From positions 1 through 64,000 of the forward strand of contig CAJQUW010005757.1 in NCBI GenBank assembly GCA_907163375.1: DNA of 64,000 nucleotides, written 5' to 3'. Source of the stretch: Prostheceraeus crozeri. Lineage: Eukaryota; Platyhelminthes; Polycladida; Euryleptidae. Position numbers and translations under genes: made by a program. This document shows positions 1-11,500 of this stretch, in pieces. Under the pieces are notes generated by a model that saw nothing but the letters and a program-made list of their open reading frames with translations, searched no databases and had not been told where the DNA came from. The first letter of the stretch is position 1; every line of letters begins with the position of its first letter.

Positions 1-1085
1 CTTGATTATTATTACTTAAATTACTGTGCAATGATAATAAATTCTCGTTTCGATGATCTTCACAACATCTCATAAATTTCAATATTTAGATCTACTGATA
101 AATTAGTTAGTAGGCACTTATCGTCGGTAAAACAAACCGATAGAAAAAGTCTTTTGTTAAACTGAAATTTTATCATTAAATTGCGTGGTGCCATCAGTCT
201 ATTGTAAAAGGCCTTTCTGTCCGCTCTAGTTTCCCTATTAAACCTCTTTGGTTGACAGCCATGTTGATATGCATTGAATTTTCGGAACTTAGCAATGTAC
301 AGTCTGCCCTGACGATACGGCCTACATGGTCTTGATATAATCCCTTGCTTTACATACAACAGGATTTCAAAGAGCTTCTCAAATTATCATCAGACATCCT
401 ACCGTGTTCTCAGTAGATATTCTGTATCTAACAAATGAAACGGAAGCGCTGAATTATTTATGAATTCTAAAATCTTCGGTTATTGATTAAGCCTATCTCT
501 ATAATACAGAGTGGATTACATTACAAACGACCGTGTCCTTAATCAGCTTTAATCTCGAACGTTATATATCCTCCTATGTATAATTGTAATATTTGATATT
601 GGTCGATCGATCAATTTTTCAGTCTCTTCGTGAGATTTTATTGCCAACCCAACAACATTTTAATGAAATCCGTTTCACATGCTTGGGATAGTATGCTGGC
701 CTATAACACTCCTGATCGCCTCTCTGCAGACAAATATTTCCTTTTTATAATTGCAGGGTTATATGATCATCCAATTATGCCGTGTGAGTGATATTATCAT
801 TTTCTTATAAACATTAACATGAAATTATGAAGCAAGAGCTAAGGAAACAATTTCTAAAATTGTAATGATGTATAGGCTATTTCTAACAATGATATTACAT
901 AATCTTGAGAACCTTCTTTCATATTTCAGACGTTATGGTCTTCAGTCTTCGCGGAACTCGTCACTGCCTCCGAATGTTTCGGTTCTAATAGAGTGTTATT
1001 ATTTTTCTATTAGTACATGGAACACTTAGTGGAGTGACACTATCGACCTGCGTGAATAAAAATCTAAGGTAGGTTCAATAGTTTT
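1..1085. other. AT-rich stretch, no gene recognised
   Basis: This stretch lies downstream of the ERCC6 3' end. The only sizeable open frame (60-359, minus) has no ATG at its start and matches no family I know; it contains a basic segment (RFNRETRADRKAFYNRL). It could be an exon of a neighbouring gene or a repeat remnant. Nothing else stands out. Confidence 0.4.
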
Positions 1086-1100
1086 AAGATTTATGCCACT

Positions 1101-1285
1101 TGCCACCCTTCTTGCGTTGTACTTTTTAGTAGTACAACGCAAGGGGGGTGGCATTTTTTTTGGAAAGTCAAGGGCTGGCCTCGACTTTTTGACGACTTTT
1201 CGAGGGACTCGCCCTCGTCTTTTAGTCGTGGGCCGGCCCTCGAGGGTCCGCGGACTTATTTTCTCGCGGGCAAGGCCGGAGTAAA
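1101..1285. repeat. GC-rich block of nested inverted repeats
   Basis: A hairpin has 22-bp arms at 1101-1122 and 1132-1153 (two mismatches, 9-nt loop). It is followed by a second, imperfect inverted repeat (AGGGCTGGCCTCGAC at 1171-1185 against 1225-1240) and a short palindrome, CGAGGG/CCCTCG, at 1201-1217. The block is far richer in G+C than its surroundings. Open frames on both strands across it are explained by this structure, so I do not call a gene. It is probably a small mobile element or its remnant. No target duplication was found. Confidence 0.6.
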
Positions 1286-1290
1286 GCAAG

Positions 1291-1716
1291 GCTTGAGTTG
1301 TATAAATATGAAATACTTGTATTTAACTATTTTCGTAAAGATTAACCGGATAAGTCTTTATAATTGCACAGCACTAGATACAAACAGAAATATAGTGGCC
1401 AGAAATATATATGTGGTCTCCATGCAGTTCTGATATGCATGTTCCCATTACAGACCATTTCTGAGCCTCAATTGAAAGTTGGCAGCCGTTACACAAAAAG
1501 TGGACATCCTCATCACTTAATTGTAGTGCATATATTCGACCTGTCTGGACGGATAGATCACGGTCGTTCTGTAGGAATGCTATTACAATGTACCATTAAC
1601 CATATCAAAACTACTTCATGTGTTTCAAGATCATCGTCAAAAAATCATAGAAATTCACATCAAGTACCAGAATTTGCTCTGTATAACGCCTTGATTTGCA
1701 TGCATGTATGTATATA
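1291..1716. other. unassigned sequence
   Basis: This stretch lies between the GC-rich block and the tandem repeats in the ERCC6 3' flank. A plus-strand open frame (1364-1777) runs into the tandem repeat and resembles no known protein. Confidence 0.4.
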
Positions 1717-2190
1717 TAGGCGCTGTATTGAGGATGCTAGCGCATGCAGCAATGAAAAGTTTACATTTGGTTCATAAAATCGGGATGCATTCAGTCATGA
1801 CAACACAAGCAAGTGTGTTATCAACGAAGTTTCTTGTAAAGGTACAAAGTAGGAATTGAAACAATTGCCCTATTTGAATTGGCGCGTTTATTGAGGTGGA
1901 TGCTAGTACAGGTACAATGGGAATTTGGTTCATGAAATCGGGATGCATTCAGTCATGACAACACAAGCAAGTGTGTTATCAACAAAGTTGCCTGTAAAGG
2001 TACGAAGTATGAATTGAAACAATTGCCTTATTTGAATTGGCGCTGTATTAAGGATGCCGGCACAGGTACACGTACAATTGGAATTTGGTTCATGAAATCG
2101 GGATGCATTTAGACATGACAACACAAGTGTGATATTTGCCTACTATTTTCCTGCAAAGAAACCAAGTATAAATTGAAACAAATACATCAT
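1717..2190. repeat. ~159-bp tandem repeat in the ERCC6 3' UTR/flank
   Basis: The motif TTCATRAAATCGGGATGCAT recurs at about 1771, 1929 and 2089, giving a period of 158-160 bp. Two full copies, a partial one next to the ERCC6 stop codon and a partial leading copy can be followed. Other shared blocks are GACAACACAAG, AATTGAAACAA and TTTGAATTGGCGC. The array starts within a few bases of the ERCC6 stop codon, so the 3' UTR is made largely of this repeat. Confidence 0.85.
1887..1892 (-). promoter_or_regulatory. candidate ERCC6 polyadenylation signal (AATAAA)
   Basis: This is the first AATAAA on the minus strand after the ERCC6 stop codon, about 300 nt downstream, inside the tandem repeat. The neighbouring repeat copy has GTATTAAGG in place of TTTATTGAGG, so the signal exists in only one copy. 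The choice is inferred and has no transcript support. Confidence 0.4.
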
Positions 2191-2194
2191 CTGT

Positions 2195-2572
2195 TTATCT
2201 AAATCGTGACTGTAAGCTCCAAATAGGAACGTCATTGACACGACTGTAGTCACACATCTTACGCAATATAGCACGAAATTTAACATTTTCACTCGGCTCA
2301 ATTTTGCTTTTGAAATTATTCACAATTTCAGAGGTTGAGGCTTCTCCTGAACAGTTGGGCTGCAAGATGAGAAAAAACCGCAATTCCTCAATCAACATTT
2401 TCGTTCGTTCACTCAAAAGTTCCAAGAGGCTAGCTGGATGCTTCTGGTCTGCCCGTCTCAGTCGTATGTATCGAATGAGTTGAAGAGATGAAACTCGACC
2501 AGTATATATTGAAGAGGTTCCAGAGAAGAATGTCTGTTTACCTGCCTTTCTTGCATCACCAAAATTGGGATT
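2195..2572 (-). CDS. ERCC6: ERCC6 coding exon 13 (ubiquitin-binding/winged-helix C terminus)
   Basis: The acceptor is TTATTTTTCAG at 2573. The exon encodes [27 protein letters not shown], and [19 protein letters not shown] through [13 protein letters not shown], aligning with human [20 protein letters not shown] and LRNLCTFHR. The stop codon TAA is at 2195-2197. Confidence 0.93.
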   Translation of the reverse strand, partial: NPNFGDARKAGKQTFFSGTSSIYTGRVSSLQLIRYIRLRRADQKHPASLLELLSERTKMLIEELRFFLILQPNCSGEASTSEIVNNFKSKIEPSENVKFRAILRKMCDYSRVNDVPIWSLQSRFR

Positions 2573-5500
2573 CTGAAAAATAACATATGTTCTATCATTG
2601 CAATTAACAACTAAAATAGAGATCAAAGTCATGTAAAGGGGGAACTTTCTCTACGTTGAAATGACTCTGAAATATTTTAAGGATATTCATAGAGCTAGTA
2701 TCTCTCTGACAAATATAATATCATGATTAATTAAAATCGCAATTATATGATTCATATGCAAAATTTGAAACATGAATTTTGTATCGGTGCGCATCTTTTC
2801 TACATACAGTCAAAACACTAAACACTTCGTAAAAATGTAGAACACTATTCTCGCAATGGAGAATGAGGATAACGAAGTTAGTTCATGATAATTGTGAAAA
2901 TCATGACCTTTAAGTTGTGAGTGCAGATTACTCTTGAGTTTTTGAAGGATTGAAACAAAACAAGCCATTCTGAGACCCTCCGTAGGTCTTCATTAAGAAC
3001 GTCACATAACCGCTGACGTTGCTGAGTGTTCTTAGCTAGTCGCTCATTGGAATTGAGGAGTGTCGTGTCATCTGCATACATCACCAATTTACTCACTAAG
3101 CAGTCTGAAATGTCGTTGATGTACAGCAGAAAAAGAGTGGGCCCAAAATTGACCCTTGAGGAACTCCTGCATTGACAACCTTGGTGGAAGACTTTTGACC
3201 ATGTCGAGTTAATCAGTAACTCCATAAGACTTAAGCATCCTAAGGAGTCCTTGATGCCAGACTTTGTCGAATATCTTGGAAATATCCACGGCGAATGACC
3301 TCGTGTCACCTTGTCTGTCAAGAACACGACTCACATGTTCAGTGACATATGAAAGATCTGCAGGTGATTGAGAGTGCCTGAAGGCATGCTGCTCTTCTGA
3401 TTAAAGGTTCTGAGCTTCAAGGATCAAGGTGCTTCAAAAATCTTGCCAGCAATGGGAAGGAGGCTGATAGGACGGTAACTAATATGGAAGAAATGAATCA
3501 GAACCTTTCTTTGGAACTGGAACGACCTTAAGCTACTTTCCACCATGAGGGAAAGTCACCGGTGGATACACATCTACTGAGGAGTTTGGACAAAAGTGGA
3601 GAAAGCTCAGGTGAGAGATGCTTGAAGACCAAAACCGGGATGCCATCTGGTCCACTAGACTTAGAGCTGTCTAGACCAGCGATGATCTTTTTGACGTTTC
3701 GGGCTGTGACTACAGGAGGACTAAATACTCGTATCTCATCAGTGCGCGTTGCCGAAGTTCCCATGAAGTTCGTTTACTATTTTGCTGTTCTCATCAGGAT
3801 TTTTCTCATCAGGAGGGAAGCCCATTTAGGCAAGCTAGATAGTTCAGGGTCTCATTTTGCCTTTTGTTGTTACCAGCGCACAAATTGGTATTTTATGATT
3901 GAAAATTGAGCTGACCAACATTGGACATAGTGTCTGATCATAGAATGTCATTTGACGACAAAACTGAGCATTTTAGAGACATACACTCGTAATGTATTAC
4001 TGACAGACGTAAATGTGTGATCCTTATTTCTAAGCTCAAATGACGAAGGAATAACAAAATCTCTTTGTGACCTCAATGGGCGACTTCTAGACAATCTCTC
4101 GACTCCGATCGAGACAATTTTTCGTCAGGAATGCTTTTTCATCTACTGGAACAATTTACCCAGTTGCTTGTTAATTTGGGAAGAAAGACTACTTTTGAAG
4201 CTTCCTAATGCACGTGCAATAACATTTTCAATTTTACCATTCTCTAATTTCATTTTAGATTTTTCAGTAAAAGCATGCAAAAACTCACGTCATTAACACT
4301 CGACTCATCTGTACAAATTTTGTAGTTGACATTTCGACCAAATCTTGGAATTTTCTCCTTAATTTCCCCTAACCGAATCGCGTCCAAACGATCGGACAGC
4401 CATTTTACTGCCGCTGTTGCTACTTGTTCCGCCTCAAGATCCACCAGTTCGACATCCGTAGTTTCATTCTCAACGATTAGGCCATGATCCAATGTGCTTT
4501 CAACTCCAACGCTGCTCAAAACCTTCAAATCACTATCAGTCTTTTTCACTTTCAAAACTGCATCTTTCATATAAAGCGCTTCACCAAATAAGGAAGTGAA
4601 CTCGTCTGGCTTCTTCCTCCGCTTAGCCTGTTCCTTCTGCCTTCTTCTTTTCTCCTTATTTTCTCTTTCCCTTCTCTCTTCTTCTTCTCGATGCTTTCCA
4701 GTTGAGCCCTGGCTTCCTGTCCAAGTCACTTGACCAATAGGAGCGGATCGACAATATTTGGCTGACTTTGCTAGGCCACGTTTTGCTTCTGCCGCCACCC
4801 TAACAGCCTCTCTTTCTGTGAGGTAGTCCAGATCTGCGTTTGTATCGACCTCAGGCACAAGGGAAGTCATAATGTAGCCCTCAGTATTGCCGTCTTCATC
4901 CTCACCTTCACCGCAGTCGTAAACTGCTTTCCGATCAAGTCCAGCAATCTTACAACCCTCAATACTAGCACTACGTCCTTTCTTGCGCTTGCTTCTCTTT
5001 CTTTTATGTTGGCGCGAGGAGTCTGTGCTCTGCTTTTCAGCTTCCTCTTGTCGTGCTTCAGCTCCAGTACTTTCCGAGAACTTCTTGTTGATTTTGCGGG
5101 CAAGTGCACGTAATTTTTCTCGCTTTCTCTCAGATAACACATAATCAGCTTCATCTTCACTCTTTTCATTGCTCTCCTTCTTCCTACTCTTCTTTTTTTT
5201 CTTTGATTTCTTCCGTTTTACTTCTTCATCTGATTGCTCTGGTTCCACATGGACTGTCGAAGAATGCAAATCCTTTGACTGGCGAATCAACTTTGCCACA
5301 TTTCCAACATCTTCATCTCCGGAGTCATCTTTATTTGCATCATGACGCCGGTCATGCAGACGGTCGAAGCGATTGGCCAGATTGCGAGTAGCAGCACTAC
5401 CGTGGAAAATAGCACCTGTTTCTGTATCACCAGGAGCGCCTGCATCACCACTCAGCGAGAATAGTTCATGAAGATCATTGGCTTTGAAAAATCGTCGTTG

Positions 5501-8500
5501 CCGAGGATTCTTCAAAACCCGATTGGTCAGAAATTGTTTGAAAATTTGTCTGAAAATAGGAAAGAATCGTTTACTCCTATGCGTCAGAATTTAGAAAATT
5601 GATCAAATTATGATTCCACAAAACGTCGATTATCAAATTGATATATTAACAATTGTACAAAATGACTTTCTAAAGCTTTTTGCTCATGTGTAAAAATTGA
5701 AAACTCTGATAAAACTAAGCATAGCTAAACAAATGACTCTTAACTTCAGCTGCTTCAAGAAAATGAGACTGCGGACTAGAAAAATAAAGTTAAGCGCAAT
5801 ATATGAAAGCGAACAATCCTGTCCAAATTTAAAACGAAATTATGATGGATGAGTCTTGATGGGAAATTTTCTTAGATGTACACCTATGATTCGCATTTAC
5901 GAAGGGTTGCTGAGAAAGCTCTGACCGATAGAAATTTGATTCTACCTCTGACTTTTCAATGCATTCACTTAATAGAACTCTCATAATATATAATAGGGAC
6001 ATGTCTAAATTCCTCATATTAATCGGATAAGATTACATTTCCACTTCCTCATCGCCATACTTCAAAATCATCAAGTTTTCGTCAGATAGCTTTGACTTTT
6101 TAGTAAACGCGAGGTTCAATCTTCTTCGGATCTTCGGATGCCCTAAACACTCTTCATATCGCTGTTTCGCTCGTGGAAAAACAAGTAACATCTTCTATTT
6201 ATTGTATGGAACCTGATAAGATGAAGAAAGGACTCTGTCCACGAGAAGAGACGCGAGCTGATAATGCGAGCACACACGTGTTCAGGGAATAAGAAGGTGT
6301 CTGAACTGGGATTTTTTGCACGCTCGATTTTTCCTTCCAATGAACAATTCGCTGCGCGGTCAATCCTTGCAAAAGTGAACAACTTTTGCTCAGTGTTGCC
6401 ACAGCGGCCAACTGGAAAGAATTCCGCCGCGACGGTCCAGGTGTGCCGCTTCCCTGACCTATGTATGAATCGCTTTATTAAAGACAGATAAAGCAATTTT
6501 GGGGATCGATTTACATTCACACGCACGTACATCACGCAATTTAGCCTATGTAAATAATGATGCATACTGAATTGAGTAACCTGACTGTTCTTTTGTTTCC
6601 CATGCCCTCCCATCATAGATACCTCATCATCATTAATTCAGCAATGGATTCCAAAGCAGTGAGTTTAATGTGCATCACATATGCTTCAATTGCAACTCTA
6701 CTCATTCACTGATCAAGTAATTCAATTTGAAAAAATAGCACAAAACAGATGCTGAGTTACGTAGGCCTACTGATAGGACCATTCCATTAATAAGAGAGGC
6801 TAGACAACATCTCGAACAGAGGTTTTATCATTTTAATGACTTATCTAATTTTCGGTTCTCCTTGGTAGCACCCTACGTGCACGGTACATGTGAATAAGAA
6901 AAAACATGTATTAAAATATAATATCTATCTTAACAAAAGGATCAAATATTGCAATCGCAACATGCTGCTTAAAAACGAATATAAGAGAGAATTACGTTAA
7001 TACTCAGACTGAGTGATGATGATGGTCGAAAGGCTGTAGTGGCAACATTAAATTTTGAAAAGAAACAGACTATTAGTGTTCTGATATCTAGGAATCAGTA
7101 TCCTTGAGCAAATGAATTATGTGTACTATGTTAAGTACGTATTTTGATCAATTGTATCAAATTAAGTACAAGTATATGTTCATCGAGGATCTCTCAGGCT
7201 TTGATTCGTTAACACATATGACACAGTCTATGAATAATAACTCAAGAAGGAATTTCAGAGAAATTGAAAATCTAATGGTTAAATCGCTAAATCATGACGA
7301 GGTGTGAAGCGAGTATCTGAGATTGAAACATTCCAATACTGTAGGAACATCATATAAGTTGACACGGACAAGAAGCTGAAAATCCGCATCTGCGTTTGCA
7401 ACCTGTAGGATAATTCAGCTTGCGCCGAATGATCAAAAAATAGGACCGGCGGAATTCTCAAATTCCAAGAATTCCGCCACCACCTCAAGATTTCCGCCGA
7501 TTCCGCCGCGGCGGAAAATTCCGCCGCTGTGGCAACACTGCTTTTGCTGCCACTAATAAAACCATTCGTTTGAATTATTGGTTTGATTCAAAAACCGTCA
7601 TTTCTTCTCAAAAGCTTTCCTGATGCAACAAGGTGATGGCAAAGGTACATCGACACTGATGATTTATTTTGAGCACTCATCGAGCAACGGTGATTAAAAT
7701 AAAAAATTTCACCTCTTTTAGTTAGAATTGAATTGATGGTTTTTCTTTGTTAAACACTCCATGCCATCGTAAAACAATAATACCAGGGAACTATTCTGGA
7801 TAAATTTGACGAACAGTAAAATATAGCGCTTAGGAAGTGAAAATGTAATCGCATCAGATTAATATGAGAGGCTTTGGATTGTATTTATATGGGCAATATA
7901 CATATATACTATGCAATTAATAGGTTGAAAACAAATGAGCTAGAATCAAATTCCAATCGATGAAAAGTTTTACGGCAGCCTTCTTTAGGAAGAAATTCAC
8001 GAAGTCCATATTATTCCTGTCCACATTCAAATCAATTGCTTGGCCATTGAATTAAATTATTTGATCGATGGAATTTATTATTTGGTCATTCGATCATATT
8101 CTGTGGTCGGTCAATTTAATTGCTTATTCCACACAGATAAATTGCCTCATCTGTGTTTGGCTCACTGAGACAGAAGAAAGTGAATCTATCCTTGTGGCTT
8201 GGCCATTCGATTTAAATGCTTGGGTATGCTTGTGACTTTTTAATTTAGAAATACTACATGTACTTTAATGATTTTAAGATGTCAGACTTCTACTTTTGAT
8301 GAAGAAGCCGAAGACTTCGGTGCGCCACCATTTCGTTTGCTGTGGAATACTTAAGACATTAAGCTTAAGACAAAACACCACAAAATTGAAATCTACTTCG
8401 TCTATGAATTGTCTGGAACGACTATTGGACAGATAGTATACTTCTTACGCTGCTTTATGATAATACTACAACAACATTCCAAAAAAGTCTCCATACAATA

Positions 8501-11500
8501 AATGGATCATCCAATGATCCGCAATTAGGGGATATCCATATGGTGCGCACTTAGAAAATCAACTTTTTCGAATACCCCTCCCCTTGCACGCATTTGTTGA
8601 CCCACCCACTCTATACGCATCAAACAATTTCTGAATTTTCTCAAGAAGATTGATGCACAACTTTAGTGTCATTAATCTCTGGTATTATCGGAGCTTTTCA
8701 ATTTTTATTTAGATTTGTGTACGCTGGTATGTAAAACTATTCATACAAATTTGAAAAATAACCCTACTCAAAATTCCACTTAGAAGATACAATAGAATCA
8801 TCAGACAAAAACATTGATTCTTTTTTACAAATACACTGCATAATGTAAATATTGGTGATAAAGTACCGAGTAAAATTGGAAAAATAAGCAACATTATGTA
8901 CATGAAAATCAAGGTGCGATTTAACGAGTAGGAGTTTTGAAAACTGTGTACTAAGTATCAGCTGTCTTGGCCATACCATTCACGGAAATATATCATAGCG
9001 CGAATTCCAATTATTACATGTTTACTTCGGGTCAGAGTTAAAGTATTGAGATATCAAGTCATGTAAATATGTTTAATGATTCCATGCAGTATGCAAGATA
9101 GGAAATATCTAACAGTATCGGCCGACCCAGCACGGAAATAATAATCAAAAATAATGTTATATTCCCTTGGTGGTACAGTCCGACATTTAATTGCTTGGAA
9201 AATTCAAATCATGGACCTCTGATACATATTGTAGGGCCTACATGCATAAGGATGCAAAATCTAATGACTTCCGTGCAGCTGATGGCTGAAAAATCCACTG
9301 TAATGTTATCATATCTGTAGGCTCTGAAGTGTTATTTCTGCCATACGCTGTTGAACATAAAACATTTTCACATCGCAAAAATGATGTCGGAAATCGATTT
9401 CATCCGAAACGGCCAGCTGGAACCGTTTAGACACTAACATGCTCACATACAAGCTGTTTCATAGAATAGTACAAACATGTTAGTGCCAAGCTACCAGTGG
9501 TACACCACGGTTTCCAGCGCACATTTAAGAAAAAAAGCACACGAATGCGTTTTTTGAAAGCATAACTCAAATTATAATTAATAGCCTGCTTAGGCAACAA
9601 AAACCGTCAAAAATGCTGTCCTTTATATGCATTTTATCATCATGTATTACATACATATTATGGGAGGCAAGTTTTTAGTGATCTAAAAAATGCATTCCTA
9701 TTTTATTAATTTTGAGCCTCAGCACAAAACGAAGTTATCAAGGAATTTTACGACTATTATTACATCTTCAGCCAAATTATTCAAGAGCCTACTTCGATTG
9801 ACAAATACGGTATTTCTAGAAGTACACCAAAGGAAAGCCTACAATATCAAATCAATCACGTTCGAAGTCGTTGAAGTTCGAATCATGTTCGCTCCAATTT
9901 ACACACATAACAAATTCAAACTTCACCGACTTTTGTAACGGAAAAGGTTCTTTGTAGCTGAAATATGAACACAAGGAACTCATCAAATAAAATATGAATA
10001 ATCGGGCCTCCTCAACATTTCATGATTTTTATTAATCAACTGAATATTGCAATCTATTAATGTTGCAGGGTAATGGGTTCACCAGAAAAGAATCGTCATT
10101 AAATTAATTACACTATCCCATAAAAAAGTTTCGCTAATATTTTCATTGTGTAATATTAGTCAATAAAAACATAAGACAGCAAATTTTGACTAAGGAAGCA
10201 CAAAAAAGCACTTTTCCATTTCTCAGTAAAAAAAGCAAAAGGGCGAAAAAAACACGAGTGCCAACCCTGTGGTACACCCACGATTCTCGTGTCGTGTCAC
10301 ATGCATCAGAGGTCCATGGTCCATGATCCACAACTTACATGTTCATTTACAAGAAAACCAATATGCAATGCGTGTGTAGAAGACTTACCGGTGGTATATT
10401 TTCTCTTCTATTGATCCTGTTGTCAAAAGTCTGTAAATCACAACATCACGCTTCTGTCCTATTCGCCAAGCTCTTTCCCTAGCTTGCATATCTGTGCTTG
10501 GGTTCCAGTCAGGATCGTAAATAATGATGCGATCTGCACCTGTCAAATTGAGGCCAAGTCCACCCACTCGAGTTGTCAGCAAGAAAATAAAGATATTCGG
10601 AGTTGAGTTAAAACGAGCTACCATCTTCTGTCGCTGAGAAACAGGAGTGCCACCGTCCATTCTCATAAACGAGAAATTTCGTTTCTCGGCCATGTCACTG
10701 ACGAAAGCTTCCAGAATCAATAGCATTTTCTGACTTTGTGAGAAGAGTAATACTTTATGACCCTGCTCATGCCAGAGACGTAGCAAAGCATCCACAACAA
10801 CCATTTTACCAGCTCTTTGCCACCAGCCATACTGCATTGAAGGGTCGCCTGATTTAAGGCACGCAGGATCGAAATGCCCTGGTCCTCCAGTAGAAATATC
10901 AGGGTGATTACAAATCTTTCTCATTGTTGTCAGACCCGGGAATACCTATGAGGAAAGAGATAGTCACATTAAAGAATTTAAAAGATGTTTTGTTGATCAG
11001 GTTGGATCACATCATAACTACTCGTATACCTAAATAGTTGATCTTCGTAATCTATATGCATTTCTTTCAGGGGCGCTGTAGGGTCTCAGGACCAAGATGG
11101 TAGCAAATTATCTTCTAGAAAAGGTGAGTTGCTCCATTGATTAAACTAAGCCATTGTTTACACTGAATATGCATTGCATTTCTTGAGATGGCTGGTTGGG
11201 AATTAAGTTGTAAGTTATGTTTTAGTTAATAAGGTACTAAGCTATTCTCAGCAGCTTCGAAACATCATTTTCCTTTTGCATGAGTTTCGTAAGTTCTGTT
11301 GATGGTGGAATTTTTTGGGTTCTAGTCTTGAATTTATGATAAATCTGATCATCTGTTTGATAAGTATTCAAGGTTGCAAGTCTTTTTTAATTAAATGACC
11401 CAATCATGAATAAGCTAAAAAATTGAGCGCAATTATCATTTCATTCGCATTGATCATATGCACTGCATTCATAGATACCGGCACCCTCTTTGTCCAACAT

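Noticed and set aside
60-359. 99-codon minus-strand frame as a gene
   Set aside because: It opens at TTG, not ATG, has no homology I recognise and no clear splice site; kept only as a remark.
1026-1289. overlapping open frames on both strands
   Set aside because: They are produced by the GC-rich inverted repeats; the composition is low-complexity and mirrored between strands.
1717-2190. CRISPR-like array
   Set aside because: The period of ~159 bp without unique spacers, in a eukaryotic 3' UTR, is a plain tandem repeat.
4867-5391. open frames on either strand overlapping ERCC6 exon 12
   Set aside because: They are shadow frames of a lysine- and glutamate-rich coding exon.
6143-6616. 157-codon minus-strand frame crossing the hAT element's left edge
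   Set aside because: It spans the target-site boundary of a recent insertion, has no ATG-based homology, and is Arg/Phe-rich chance coding.
9490-10300. element bounded by GTGGTACACC words
   Set aside because: The two words are direct, short and self-complementary; no consistent end structure or target duplication was found.
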